A stretch of DNA of 64,000 nucleotides from Stanieria sp. NIES-3757 (GCA_002355455.1 AP017375.1:1674001-1738000); one strand, 5' to 3'. Shown: positions 45,503-54,919, numbered from the stretch's first letter. Notes: generated from the sequence alone by a model not told the origin. Program-made: numbers and translations.

Positions 45503-45847
45503 ATGAATGTAAGAGATTATACAGCAAAAAATATTTTTTTCAGCGGTTGGATTAACAATAATCAACAAAGCAACAAAAGATTATCTAAAATTGATCTATT
45601 TTTCCCCGTACGCCAATGGTTAAACGCTTTTGAAATTGGCGATCGCATTTTGGCTCATCGTCTTTGTCAATTGATTCCAACTCAATGTCCTTTTGAAAGA
45701 AAGATTAAATTATTTGGACGAACTATTATGTGTATTCCTCCTTTGTGTAAACTAAATCCTCTGTATGAAGAGGTAGTAGCTTTACGTTTTCGAGCGATTT
45801 GTTATTTAGCCGATCAATGTGGTGAAGATGTTAGCTGTTACTGCTAA
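45503..45847 (+). CDS. Mo-dependent nitrogenase C-terminal domain family protein
   Basis: 114 residues. The block IDLFFPVRQWLNAFEIGDRI, LAHRLCQLIPTQCPFERKIK, IPPLCKLNPLYEEVVALRFR and CYLADQCGEDVSCYC matches the cyanobacterial family named for a nitrogenase C-terminal domain (PF06967). In most genomes this is a small stand-alone protein and does not itself indicate nitrogen fixation. Cys residues in LC, QCPF, LCKL, ICYL, QCG and SCYC are numerous and could bind metal or form disulfides. No nif genes are in the window. Role unknown. Confidence 0.85.
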   Translation: MNVRDYTAKNIFFSGWINNNQQSNKRLSKIDLFFPVRQWLNAFEIGDRILAHRLCQLIPTQCPFERKIKLFGRTIMCIPPLCKLNPLYEEVVALRFRAICYLADQCGEDVSCYC

Positions 45848-45893
45848 GATACGTATTTACTAGATCGTATTCTTCGGCAACAGTAAAATCCTC

Positions 45894-46658
45894 ATGGCAA
45901 TTATCGCGCTTAAAGCCTGGTACTTAGAGCAGTATGAACCAATTAAAGAGGTAATTAAAAAACCTCACCATCTACGTTTGAGTAGAAATAGTTTATTAAA
46001 ATCAGGCTTGCGAGTAGACTTTTTAGATGATCGCGCTACAGTAGAAGCATCGGAGTGGTTTGCGCGCTACCTAGAAGGAGAAAGCATTGAATTTTATATT
46101 GAAGGGAGTGGCAATTATTTAATTGCCAATATTGATTTAGTTTCTCAAGAGATTTATTTTGCCAAACAAGAAACTTTATTAGGACTAGAACCAGTTATTT
46201 ATCTTAGTCCGCAACGAGAATATCCTCAAGCCAATGAAGCTCTACAAAATGCTTTAGAATCAACTATAGAACAAATCAACACGCGATCGCGCTACACTTT
46301 GACTTTAGAAGTTGCTCCCCGTGCCAATGATGCTCCTGTGCGTCTCAGTAGTAGTCAATTAAGAAAGATTCGGAAGAGTTTGTTATTTATTGCCGATGGT
46401 ACTCCGATCGCAAGTGTAGGCAGTCAAGATTCTGCTCAACTGTTGCTTAATTCTAATGTATGTGTTGAGATCGGTTATGCTTTAGAAACCAAAGATCCAG
46501 GACAAATTTTATTGACTCAGCAACAACGTCCTGATTTAGATGGTCAATTACCTTTCGATTTTTCTCAATATAAACAATTGAGTTATAAAAATGCTTCCGA
46601 GTTGAATAAAAGCTTACCTAAATTAATTACAGCTTTACTACAAAGATTTAGTTTGTAG
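45894..46658 (+). CDS. Hypothetical protein with a TIR/deoxyribosyltransferase-like C-terminal part
   Basis: 254 residues, soluble. The N-terminal half (AIIALKAWYLEQYEPIKEVI, ATVEASEWFARYLEGESIEF) is of unknown fold. The C-terminal half has a Rossmann-like pattern: KSLLFIADGTPIASVGSQDS, then NVCVEIGYALETKDPGQILL and PFDFSQYKQLSYKNASELNK. The ElGYAL element preceded by Asn, with a later PFD...Y segment, recalls TIR-like and nucleoside 2-deoxyribosyltransferase folds, where that Glu is catalytic. This is a motif-level impression only. It follows the Mo-nitrogenase family gene by 46 bases and may be co-transcribed. Confidence 0.6.
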   Translation: MAIIALKAWYLEQYEPIKEVIKKPHHLRLSRNSLLKSGLRVDFLDDRATVEASEWFARYLEGESIEFYIEGSGNYLIANIDLVSQEIYFAKQETLLGLEPVIYLSPQREYPQANEALQNALESTIEQINTRSRYTLTLEVAPRANDAPVRLSSSQLRKIRKSLLFIADGTPIASVGSQDSAQLLLNSNVCVEIGYALETKDPGQILLTQQQRPDLDGQLPFDFSQYKQLSYKNASELNKSLPKLITALLQRFSL

Positions 46659-46719
46659 ATTTAAATTGATCTAAAAAGAGACATTCTCTAAGTTGCTTAA
46701 AGTAAATTTAATAGTATTT

Positions 46720-47586
46720 TTATTCCAAATTAACTATTATTGCTTCCCCAAACCAATAATTTTCCATCTCGTCAAGGGTTTTAATTTGTAATCCATAGTA
46801 AGGATTCCCAATCATAAATAATTTTTTTTGAGGCTCAATAGCTAGTAATGCCACTGCATGAGAAAATCTTACCCCTTGATTATTTCTATTTTTTTCTTTG
46901 ACATGAAGCAAAGCTGGTTTGCCTAAATTAATTAAATTTTGGATAGTTAAATTATGTTGATATTCTGGATTCATTCCCAACTTTTTCATTGCTCGAATCT
47001 CGGCTAAAGTTTTAGTACCAGAAATAGTTGTTTGGGTAAGCTTCACTGCTTCTTTTTCAGTTAGTTGAGAAGATATTTTTGTATAACGAGCTAAAGTTGC
47101 GATCGCGGAAGGAGCGCAAGTATATTCGGTAGTTTGAATTACGACATTATCGATGATTAATGATTTACCCAGGAAGCGATCAACTGGTTGTAAAAAATAT
47201 AATAGTACACTTAAAGCAAAAGTAATTGCGCCTACTGCTACTAATAATTGACGAATTTGTTGGCGAGAGGGTTTTCCATTTAATTCTAGACAAACCAAAA
47301 AACCCAAACAAAAAAATCCTGTTAAAAAAATAATTTTATCATAATATGCCCCAAGATACAACAAAAAGTTGACAGGAAATAATTTAGGTAAAAGTGTAAT
47401 TAAATTAAATTTATCAATAATAATTAAACTAATTAGTAACAAAGCGATCGCAATCAAGCATACTACCAAAATTTTTTGATATTTTTTGAGAGCGTTATCT
47501 GAATTAATTCCCAGACTTGCTAATTTTTTTCCAAGTAAACCACCGCTAATCACAGCAATTCCACAAAATAACAACAAAACAAACAT
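46720..47586 (-). CDS. Membrane-anchored C39-type cysteine peptidase
   Basis: 288 residues. Three or four membrane spans occupy residues 1-132. The C-terminal domain has C39 peptidase signatures: Gln151 and Cys157 in QTTEYTCAPSAIATLA, His243 in FSHAVALLAI, and Asn261 in MIGNPYYG (Asn or Asp in the family). C39 domains usually sit on ABC bacteriocin exporters and cut double-glycine leaders. Here there is no ATPase domain, and the peptidase follows a membrane anchor instead. Its topology would decide whether it works inside or outside. No substrate peptide gene with a GG leader was noticed nearby. Confidence 0.8.
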   Translation of the reverse strand: MFVLLLFCGIAVISGGLLGKKLASLGINSDNALKKYQKILVVCLIAIALLLISLIIIDKFNLITLLPKLFPVNFLLYLGAYYDKIIFLTGFFCLGFLVCLELNGKPSRQQIRQLLVAVGAITFALSVLLYFLQPVDRFLGKSLIIDNVVIQTTEYTCAPSAIATLARYTKISSQLTEKEAVKLTQTTISGTKTLAEIRAMKKLGMNPEYQHNLTIQNLINLGKPALLHVKEKNRNNQGVRFSHAVALLAIEPQKKLFMIGNPYYGLQIKTLDEMENYWFGEAIIVNLE

Positions 47587-48054
47587 AAATTTTTTTAATC
47601 AAGTCAAAAAGGTTGTCTGGCAAACTAAATCTAGTTTGGAGGATAATAACAAGTAATTTTCACAAAAATAATCAAATCTAATTTATAAATTTTATTCTTT
47701 AGTATAGATTGCCAACTTTAGTATGCCCAATCAACTTAGTTATTTGCTGTGATTTAAATAATCGAGAATACCAATTTCTTCAAAGAGTCAATCTTGAAAG
47801 TATAGTTAAAAGTCAGATCTGACGATTATGCTCTACACAGTCAGCTAAAAATATAATTATACTTTTGTCATTTGATTTTTTAGCAAATAATCGCTTTTCA
47901 AAAACGCTTAATTTAAACTTTTTATCAAAAATTAAATATAGACAAAGTTTTAGGAAAAATCTAACTAAAGCTATATTAAATTGCTCTTTGTTTTAGCTAT
48001 AAATATAAAAAGTATTGAAACTAAATAGTTTGTAGTAAAAAATAATTTTATTAT
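47587..48054. other. AT-rich divergent spacer with a 12-base palindrome
   Basis: 468 bases between the C39-type gene (minus) and a secreted protein gene (plus). It contains a perfect palindrome GTCAGATCTGAC at 47812-47823 that could be an operator, though no regulator is known. Otherwise AT-rich and non-coding. Confidence 0.5.
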
Positions 48055-48885
48055 ATGGGAATAAGAAATATTAGTGTAAAAGTTGGATTAGTATTGTTAA
48101 CAGCCATAGCTCTTCCTTTAACTAGTTCTGCTTATTTTACCAACGCAAAAGCTCAAGAAAATGGGTCAATTGATTCTGCCAAAGAAGTGGAAAATGTCTC
48201 TGATAATGTCGATCAATTACTCGGTCAAACCGTCACAATTAGAGGCTCAATTGATAAAGTGATGTCAGAAGAAGCTTTTATTCTTGAAAATCAACCATTT
48301 CCTCAAGATGTAGTTGATAAAGATCGAGTTTTAGTTATTAACACTTCCGATTCATCTATTCCAGGTTTACCAGAAGAAGATGATAAATTACAAGTCAGAG
48401 GCACAGTAGGGAAGTTTGTTTTAGCTGATGTAGAACAAAAATATGGTTTAGATTTAAATGATGAATTATATGTAGATTACGAAAATAAACCAGTTATATT
48501 TGCTAATTATGTTGCCTTATCTCCTGAGCCAAGAGAAATTACTGGAGAACCCGATTATTATTATAATAAGTCGGTTGCTGTTAAAGGAGAAGTATCAAAA
48601 GTTTTAGGAACTAATACTTTTACTATTGGTCAAGGCGAAGTAATTGAAAGTGTCGATAAAGTAGTAGGTGAAGATAATTTATTAGTTCTTAATCAAAGTG
48701 GTCAACCAATTCCTGCTGAGGACAAAGACATTATTGTAACAGGTGTTGTCAGACCTTTTATTCTCAAGGAAATAGAACGCGATTATCAACTAACTGAAGA
48801 TTTAGAAGTAAGACAAAAACTAGAGGCAGAATATTCAGAAAAACCAGTTTTAATTATCAATCGTATTTATTCTTCAGAAGAGTAA
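48055..48885 (+). CDS. Secreted protein with two related OB-like repeats
   Basis: 276 residues. Signal peptide about 1-35 with cleavage near NAKAQE. The mature part is two similar halves: LGQTVTIRGSIDKVMSEEAF ... DDKLQVRGTVGKFVLADVEQ ... KPVIFANYVAL, and NKSVAVKGEVSKVLGTNTFT ... DKDIIVTGVVRPFILKEIER ... KPVLIINRIYS. The VxVxGxVxxV strand pattern suggests small beta-barrels of OB type. It is acidic and likely periplasmic or extracellular. Function unknown to me; similar double-repeat proteins occur in cyanobacteria. A hairpin terminator follows. Confidence 0.75.
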   Translation: MGIRNISVKVGLVLLTAIALPLTSSAYFTNAKAQENGSIDSAKEVENVSDNVDQLLGQTVTIRGSIDKVMSEEAFILENQPFPQDVVDKDRVLVINTSDSSIPGLPEEDDKLQVRGTVGKFVLADVEQKYGLDLNDELYVDYENKPVIFANYVALSPEPREITGEPDYYYNKSVAVKGEVSKVLGTNTFTIGQGEVIESVDKVVGEDNLLVLNQSGQPIPAEDKDIIVTGVVRPFILKEIERDYQLTEDLEVRQKLEAEYSEKPVLIINRIYSSEE

Positions 48886-48925
48886 ACATTGTCTAATTAG
48901 TAACAATTTATTTGAAAATTATTAA

Positions 48926-48963
48926 TAGAGTTGTGGTTATCACAGCTCTATTGCTGTTTTTAT
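48926..48963 (+). terminator. Terminator after the secreted two-repeat protein
   Basis: TAGAGTTGTG (48926-48935) pairs with CACAGCTCTA (48941-48950), with one G-T pair and a 5-base loop, followed by TTGCTGTTTTT. It lies 41 bases after the stop codon. Confidence 0.65.
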
Positions 48964-49532
48964 TTCAATAAAATACATTTTTTTTGAGGAAATTAGTATA
49001 AATTCTTAAGTATAGCAATTCTAAATATATAAAGAAAAAAACTATATTACAATTACTTGTTCATTATTAATAGTTGATTGTTATTAAACTACTCGAAGAG
49101 ATGTTTAGCCACCGACTAACTATCAACAAAAAACATTTAATATAGGTTATTTTAATTTAAATATGAGTAAGGCGTATGAAAATTTTCAGCCTAATGGAAT
49201 ACATCTCAATATTTAATAACAAACAGAGAAATAGCGTCGGTTAATTCTTCATAAACATTCGTTAGGGAGAATTGATTAATTCTCTTTACAAAATAGAAAA
49301 ATTTTTTTCACAAATCGAATAGGTCTGGTATAACTTCCGACCAACTAAGTCGAGATAGAGTCAACAATCATTATTAATTGTTTTTCTAATCAAACCAAAC
49401 AAAGTAAGCTATTTAATTCGATAGACTAATTAATCTATTAAAAGATAGAAGAAAGTCTAGCCAAGCTTCACTTATACTCATGGATGTAAACAAGATTAAT
49501 AATCACATTTCTATTAAAAAAGAGGAAAAAAC
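48964..49532. other. AT-rich spacer upstream of the glsB pair
   Basis: About 570 bases without an open frame. It probably includes a long leader and the stress-responsive promoter of the GlsB-type genes. A good ribosome site (AGAGGA) lies just before the first of them. No clear regulatory motif could be named. Confidence 0.5.
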
Positions 49533-49808
49533 ATGGGTATTATCGCTTGGTTAGTATTAGGTTTAATTGCAGGTGCTTTAGCTAAATTAATTTATCCAGG
49601 ACATCAAGGTGGCGGTATTTTCGCTACGATTGGCTTAGGAATTTTAGGTGCTTTAATAGGCGGTTATCTAGGTCAAGTATTATTAGGAAGTTCTGGGGCA
49701 GCAGCAGCTTCAGCAGGAGCTTTAACTATTCCTAGTATCATTTTTGCAGTTTTAGGAGCTATGCTTTTAATCTTTATTTGGGGTTTAATTACTCGTCGCG
49801 CTGCTTAA
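49533..49808 (+). CDS. GlsB/YeaQ/YmgE family stress membrane protein, copy 1
   Basis: 91 residues with three hydrophobic, glycine-rich segments: IIAWLVLGLIAGALAKLIYP, GGGIFATIGLGILGALIGGY and IPSIIFAVLGAMLLIFIWGL. This is the transglycosylase-associated (GlsB/YeaQ) family, small inner-membrane proteins induced by stress in several bacteria; molecular function is unsettled. Strong AGAGGA ribosome site. A near-identical copy follows 72 bases later, so the pair arose by tandem duplication and is probably co-transcribed. Confidence 0.9.
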   Translation: MGIIAWLVLGLIAGALAKLIYPGHQGGGIFATIGLGILGALIGGYLGQVLLGSSGAAAASAGALTIPSIIFAVLGAMLLIFIWGLITRRAA

Positions 49809-49880
49809 TTAAGCTAGGAATTAGTTTGAGCAAAAATAATTAAATTATTCATTGATATTTATTAAAAAATAGGAGAAAAT

Positions 49881-50156
49881 ATGGGTATTATCGCTTGGAT
49901 AGTATTAGGTTTAATTGCAGGTGCTATTGCTAAATTAATTTATCCCGGTTCTCAAGGTGGTGGTATTTTCGCTACGATTGGCTTAGGAATATTGGGTGCA
50001 TTAGTAGGCGGTTATCTAGGTCAAGTATTATTAGGAAGCTCAGGAGCAGCAGCAGCTTCAGTAGGAGCTTTAACTATTCCTAGTATCATTTTTGCTGTTC
50101 TTGGTTCATTGTTATTAATCTTTATTTGGGGTCTAATTACTCGTCGTGCAGTTTAA
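49881..50156 (+). CDS. GlsB/YeaQ/YmgE family stress membrane protein, copy 2
   Basis: 91 residues, differing from copy 1 at only about ten positions (for example IVLGLIAGAIAKL, GSQGGGIFAT, LGALVGGYLGQ, AVLGSLLLIF). It has its own ribosome site (TAGGAG). DNA identity is high through the coding region but the upstream spacers differ. Tandem copies give higher dosage or slightly different properties; there is no evidence for separate roles. Confidence 0.9.
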   Translation: MGIIAWIVLGLIAGAIAKLIYPGSQGGGIFATIGLGILGALVGGYLGQVLLGSSGAAAASVGALTIPSIIFAVLGSLLLIFIWGLITRRAV

Positions 50157-50282
50157 TTAATGTGGTAATTATTTGACAAATAAAGAGTATTTTGGTGACC
50201 AGTAATTGAGAAAAAGTAACTGCATACGCGCCTGCGGAGCAGTTTCCATTCTTAACTCTGTTGAATAACCAAAATCACAATT

Positions 50283-51602
50283 TTACTTAAATCCTCTAGC
50301 GTTCTTTTTCTTTTTAGTTTTATATTTAGATTTTTGCACTTGTGCTACTGCTTCTTCAAATAGAGTTTGTAAATGCAAGGGAACGCTCGCTATTTCAGGT
50401 AACTGAGGTTTTGAAGATTTATCGTATTCTAAGAGTGTGGTTTCTAAATCTGTTTCTAGTTTGAAATTAGGACGTTGGAGGAAAATTTGTAACAAGTTTT
50501 CTAACTGAGTGGGAAATTCTTCTTTTAATTGTTGCCAAATATAAAAATTAATTTGAGGCTCTTCTAGATATTTACGAACTATTAATTGAAAGTTTGGTTG
50601 TTCTTGAAAATTCTCGCTTTGAAGTAATTCAACAAATTTAGTGTAGCTAGGGAGAAACATTTGTCCCCAACGTGGATGAGAAAACACTGTCACTTGTCCA
50701 GCTTGTTTAATTTCTGGTGGTAACTCTACTTTAGGAGTGACCATAGAAAGTTTTTCTTTACTTTTTAATACTTTGGCAACTGTTTCCGCATCTGCACCCA
50801 ATTCGGTTGCTGCCTCGGTAATTTCTGCTTCATTTGCACCGGTAGAAGCCATAATCGATTGAAAAGACTGAGAGTCATCAATTCCTGCTGCTGCTAGACG
50901 TTTTTTGCTCATTTGCTGTTGCAGTTCGCTAATTTTTTGATTAAGCTCTCGTCCAGGTAAGGTAATGCGATCGCTTTTGAAAAAATCAACAAATTCTTGA
51001 TGATATTCCGCTACTGAGTCCCAAGCTTGTTCTAATAACTCTGGTGCATCACCATAAAGAAAGTCAGGATAATTACTTTTAAACTCTCCAATGGCGACAG
51101 CTAATTTAGGCTTACTCAATCTACCTTTGGTAATAAAATCGCTAAAAAAGAACCATTCCTGTTCGTTAATCGGTGCAATTCGCGTTAAGATGATTTCTCC
51201 AGGTTGCCATCTGTTCATCTCTTTAGTAGGCAATTGAGAGTGAGTGTAGACGCAATATTTTTTGGCAGTAAGCCAGTTCATTAAATCAAAGCAATTTGCT
51301 TGAATTTGTTGAATTTCAAATAAGCCTGTAAAATTTTTTTGCCAATTTTGTAGTAAATTGCGATCGCTCTCTGATAAATCAGTTTGAGCTAAAAACATGG
51401 TTAAAGGAGTTTGAGTACCGACTTTTCCTTCTGTAATAAAAGTATCGATAGTTAAATTCTGCTGTTTGATTCCGTAGTTACTTTTTTTACTTTGTTCAGC
51501 AGCATAAGTTTCTAGGGCAACCGCAAGTTCTCCTTCAGCATCATAAACAAAATCTACTAACTTTTGTTTAAGAGCGATCGCTTTTTCTATAGCTTGAGTC
51601 AT
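50283..51602 (-). CDS. Conserved cyanobacterial hypothetical protein (439 aa)
   Basis: 439 residues, soluble, no signal peptide. It begins with a helical segment (AIALKQKLVDFVYDAEGELA). The middle has NRWQPGEIILTRIAPINEQE, WFFFSDFITKGRLSKPKLAV, then a charged helical part (GRELNQKISELQQQMSKKRL). The C-terminal third contains VFSHPRWGQMFLPSYTKFVE and FIYIWQQ-like elements, ending in a lysine cluster. I do not recognise a catalytic motif. It may be a cyanobacterial family without a known role. The small gene downstream of its promoter side (51678-51959) is on the same strand, 75 bases upstream. Confidence 0.65.
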   Translation of the reverse strand: MTQAIEKAIALKQKLVDFVYDAEGELAVALETYAAEQSKKSNYGIKQQNLTIDTFITEGKVGTQTPLTMFLAQTDLSESDRNLLQNWQKNFTGLFEIQQIQANCFDLMNWLTAKKYCVYTHSQLPTKEMNRWQPGEIILTRIAPINEQEWFFFSDFITKGRLSKPKLAVAIGEFKSNYPDFLYGDAPELLEQAWDSVAEYHQEFVDFFKSDRITLPGRELNQKISELQQQMSKKRLAAAGIDDSQSFQSIMASTGANEAEITEAATELGADAETVAKVLKSKEKLSMVTPKVELPPEIKQAGQVTVFSHPRWGQMFLPSYTKFVELLQSENFQEQPNFQLIVRKYLEEPQINFYIWQQLKEEFPTQLENLLQIFLQRPNFKLETDLETTLLEYDKSSKPQLPEIASVPLHLQTLFEEAVAQVQKSKYKTKKKKNARGFK

Positions 51603-51677
51603 ATACTAAGTTGTTTGAGTCTCATCGCCCCATTATAGTCAAAACAACTTAGTCAAACATCTAATCGATGGTAGATT

Positions 51678-51959
51678 TTATTCTTGCTCTAGAAGTCGAG
51701 TTAATCTTTGTCTCATATTTTCAATCTGCTGCTTATCTTTTGGTACAGCAAGCACACGCAGATCTACTTCGGCAATATTATCGAGTCTGGTAGTTTTTTC
51801 CCAAACCTTGCTTTCGAGTTCCGATTCATGTTCGTAACGAAATGTTACTGTTTCATGATTGACCTCAAGAATTTCCACATTTTTAATCCAACCATTGCTG
51901 CTTTTGACATAAAGCCAAACATTTGGCTTACCCATGAGTTCTTTAAGTTTGTTTTCCAT
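51678..51959 (-). CDS. Small hypothetical protein (93 aa), Sm/SH3-like look
   Basis: 93 residues from ATG 51959; a TTG nine codons earlier is less likely. It has strands LMGKPNVWLYVKSSNGWIKN, EILEVNHETVTFRYEHESE and EVDLRVLAVPKD, with a helical C-terminus (QIENMRQRLTRLLEQE). The pattern of a small beta-barrel plus helix suggests a nucleic-acid or protein-binding module, but I cannot name a family. It precedes the 439-residue gene on the same strand and may be in one transcript. Confidence 0.6.
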   Translation of the reverse strand: MENKLKELMGKPNVWLYVKSSNGWIKNVEILEVNHETVTFRYEHESELESKVWEKTTRLDNIAEVDLRVLAVPKDKQQIENMRQRLTRLLEQE

Positions 51960-52234
51960 AGAAACTTCGGCTTGAAGTAGAGACAACCAGAAAGCTTATT
52001 TTTAGTTATCTATCTTAAGATAGATTTCCATGTTTTAACATTAATTGGCTCATTTGTAAATTAAGGGTAAACCAAGTCGATCTACTGTAATGAATTTAAC
52101 TGTTAGTTTCTTTCTTTCCTACAACTAATTTATTTCTTTATATAGACGAAATAATCAGCACAACTAAAGACAATCAAAGTATTAGCTATTAGTGATTTAA
52201 CTATACTTAATTTGATTAAAAGGTCACAATTTAA

Positions 52235-53185
52235 ATGGAAGTAATACCTAGAAAAAGAGGAGTAGGACTCTTTAGCGATCGCAGACAAGTAGAATTAGCA
52301 GTTTCAAAGCTAAAAAATTCAGGTTTCCCAATGGAACAAGTTGCGATCGTGGTTCGCAACGCTCAAGGAGAACAAGAGATTCACGGAATTGATGTACAAG
52401 ATTATCGCGGTAATCATACCCAAGAAGGTGCAGTAACAGGTATTTTAACTGGGGGAGCAATTGGTAGTATTACTGGCTTATTAATCGGCTTAGGTGTGTT
52501 AGCAATTCCTGGGATTGGACCAATTTTACTAGCTGGAACAGAAGCAACCGCACTTGTAACAGCTTTAGCAGGAGGAACAATTGGCGGAGTTACTGGTGGT
52601 TTAGTTGGAGCTTTAATTGGTTTAGGAATTCCTGAAACAAGAGTAAAAATTTATCGAGACGGAATTCTTAGGGGAGATTATTTAATTATTATTGATGGTA
52701 CAGAGTCCCAATTAATTGAGGCTCAACATATTCTTGAGCGTTATGACATTGATGAATGGAATATTTATGACGGGGTTCATCAATCTAAACTCGATCCCGA
52801 GCCACAATTGAATTCAAATTCAACTATTGCTGAATCTTCTAAACACTTACCAGAAATCAATGCTCGACCAATCAAACCAATAGAAAATCATCAAATAATT
52901 GAATCAACATTACTTAAAAATAATCTGGATTACGAACCCAAAACTATTAGTGACTCCCAAATAAAAAACCAAGAAATTATTGAATCAAAACCTCTTAAAA
53001 ATAGTCTTGATGAGCAATCAAAAACCATTAGTGAACCTCAACTACAAATAGATAATCCAACCTTCACTATAATTGACGAAAACAGGGAGCAAACTAGTCC
53101 AAAACTTACAAAAAATCGGATTTATCCTCCAAGTCAAGTTATTAACAACAAACCTAAAGTAATTATTGTCGATCTACGAGATTAA
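52235..53185 (+). CDS. Stress protein with YflT/GSP17M-like domain and glycine-zipper segment
   Basis: 316 residues. The N-terminus (GLFSDRRQVELAVSKLKNSG, FPMEQVAIVVRNAQGEQEI) resembles the general-stress 17M/YflT domain. Two glycine-zipper hydrophobic hairpins follow (about 68-135: GILTGGAIGSITGLLIGLGV, GGTIGGVTGGLVGALIGLGI) that could insert into membrane. A second small domain ends in DYLIIIDGTESQLIEAQHIL. The C-terminal 120 residues are disordered, with two imperfect repeats (IIESTLLKNNLDYEPKTISD and IIESKPLKNSLDEQSKTISE). Its neighbours suggest an envelope or stress role. Confidence 0.8.
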   Translation: MEVIPRKRGVGLFSDRRQVELAVSKLKNSGFPMEQVAIVVRNAQGEQEIHGIDVQDYRGNHTQEGAVTGILTGGAIGSITGLLIGLGVLAIPGIGPILLAGTEATALVTALAGGTIGGVTGGLVGALIGLGIPETRVKIYRDGILRGDYLIIIDGTESQLIEAQHILERYDIDEWNIYDGVHQSKLDPEPQLNSNSTIAESSKHLPEINARPIKPIENHQIIESTLLKNNLDYEPKTISDSQIKNQEIIESKPLKNSLDEQSKTISEPQLQIDNPTFTIIDENREQTSPKLTKNRIYPPSQVINNKPKVIIVDLRD

Positions 53186-53376
53186 TCAAGTAAATATTTT
53201 TTAAAATAAATATTTTGCTTTAAATATAGCGTTTGATATCTTATTGCGTTCAAATACTCTCTATAGCTAGATATAGATAAATGCGCGGTTTATATATTTC
53301 ATAAGTTAGATGAAAACAATTGTTTTTTTTAATAACGTAGAAATAACAAAAAAAATATTAAAGGAGAAATTCTTGT

Positions 53377-54765
53377 ATGGTTTTAGCTAAAATTGCCGAT
53401 GTCTATCCTGATTATAAAGACGATATTTTTGGTGGTGACGATATTAAAAAATTCTCTGTTTATAGCTCTAATAACGAGAAAATCGGTTCTGTCCACGATA
53501 TCTTAGTCGATGAAACAGGTCGTTTCCGTTATTTTGTAATTGATACAGGTTTTTGGATTTTTGGCAAAAAAGTACTCTTACCAGTCGGTCGCGCCAATGT
53601 AGATTATGCTCAAGAACGCATCTATGCAATCGGGTTAACAGAAGATCAGGCCAATCAATTGCCCGAATACGATGAAAACATGACTGTTGACTATAATTAC
53701 GAAGAACGGGTAAGAAATACCTATCGTACTGGAGTTGAATCTTCTAGCATGGCTGCTGCTACTGCTGGAACATCTGTTGCTGCAACAGCTACCAACTATG
53801 ACCGCAACTCTTACCGTTATGATAACGAACCAACATTTTATCAATTAAGCGATCGCGATCATGGTAATCTTCGTAATTATCAAGAGCGTTTAATGTCTCA
53901 TCGTAATAATTTCCATACCACTTCAGGAAGAGGTTTGTATAAAATCAGAGATATTTATCCAGACTATCGCAACATTTTTGATAACGACAACTTACTAGAT
54001 TATTCCTTCTATAGCGATACTGACGAAAAAGTTGGTTCGGTTAAAGATATTTTAGTTGATTCAGAAGGTAATTTCCGTTATTTCGTAGTAGATACTGGCG
54101 TTTGGATTTTTGGTAAAAAAATTATTATTCCTGTTGGTCGTGTTCGGATCGACCGCGCTCGACAACGTCTTTATGGAGTAGGTTTAACTAAAGAACAAGC
54201 AGAAAATCTACCCGAATACGACGATAGCATGACAGTTGACTACGACTATGAAGAAAGAGTCAGAAACATCTATCGTACTGCACCTCGGACTACTACTACT
54301 GCTAGTACAACCACTACTTACGACCGTGATACCTACGGATACGACAAAGAACCTGCGTTGTACAATATGAGTGAGCGCGATCATCAAAATCTCAAACTCT
54401 ATGAAGAGCGTTTAGTTGCTAATAAAGAACGTTTTCGTACTGGTTCAGTGACAGTAGGTAAACGAGTTGAAACTAAAACCGCAGAAGTTTCTGTTCCTAT
54501 AGAAAAAGAACGGGTTGTCATTGAGCGTCATAGTCCTACTGAAAATGTAGCGGTTACCCCTGGTGAAGCTTCTTTCCAAGAAGGTGAAGTTGCTCGAATC
54601 GAGGTTTATGAAGAATCTGCTGATATTGAAAAACAAGCTTTCGTTCGCGAAGAAGTATCAATCCGCAAAGAAGTAGAACAAGATACTGTTACTGCTAATG
54701 AAACAGTTCGTCGTGAAGAATTAGAGCTAGATGCGGATGGTAATCCTATCATTGAACGGAGATAA
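53377..54765 (+). CDS. Tandem PRC-barrel protein with C-terminal DUF2382 (YsnF/AvaK) domain
   Basis: 462 residues. Two PRC-barrel units are near copies: residues about 1-100 (IADVYPDYKDDIFGGDDIKK, GSVHDILVDETGRFRYFVID, FWIFGKKVLLPVGR) and about 185-290 (IRDIYPDYRNIFDNDNLLDY, VWIFGKKIIIPVGRVRIDRA). Thr/Ala-rich linkers follow each. The C-terminal 100 residues form a DUF2382 domain (VETKTAEVSVPIEKERVVIE, IEKQAFVREEVSIRKEVEQD). Good AAGGAG ribosome site. Such proteins rise under desiccation, salt or oxidative stress in cyanobacteria and soil bacteria; molecular role unknown. It forms a set with the next gene. Confidence 0.9.
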   Translation: MVLAKIADVYPDYKDDIFGGDDIKKFSVYSSNNEKIGSVHDILVDETGRFRYFVIDTGFWIFGKKVLLPVGRANVDYAQERIYAIGLTEDQANQLPEYDENMTVDYNYEERVRNTYRTGVESSSMAAATAGTSVAATATNYDRNSYRYDNEPTFYQLSDRDHGNLRNYQERLMSHRNNFHTTSGRGLYKIRDIYPDYRNIFDNDNLLDYSFYSDTDEKVGSVKDILVDSEGNFRYFVVDTGVWIFGKKIIIPVGRVRIDRARQRLYGVGLTKEQAENLPEYDDSMTVDYDYEERVRNIYRTAPRTTTTASTTTTYDRDTYGYDKEPALYNMSERDHQNLKLYEERLVANKERFRTGSVTVGKRVETKTAEVSVPIEKERVVIERHSPTENVAVTPGEASFQEGEVARIEVYEESADIEKQAFVREEVSIRKEVEQDTVTANETVRREELELDADGNPIIERR

Positions 54766-54919
54766 TAATTACCGCCGAAAAAACTCTAAGTATCCAATTA
54801 GTTAAATCTTTCTAAGATTGGCTCATTAACAATAACATAACTAAAGTAAACTTACGCATCAGCCAAATATTTGATTGCGTAAGTTTTACTCTAAAAAGTT
54901 TAACAATACAGATAATCTT

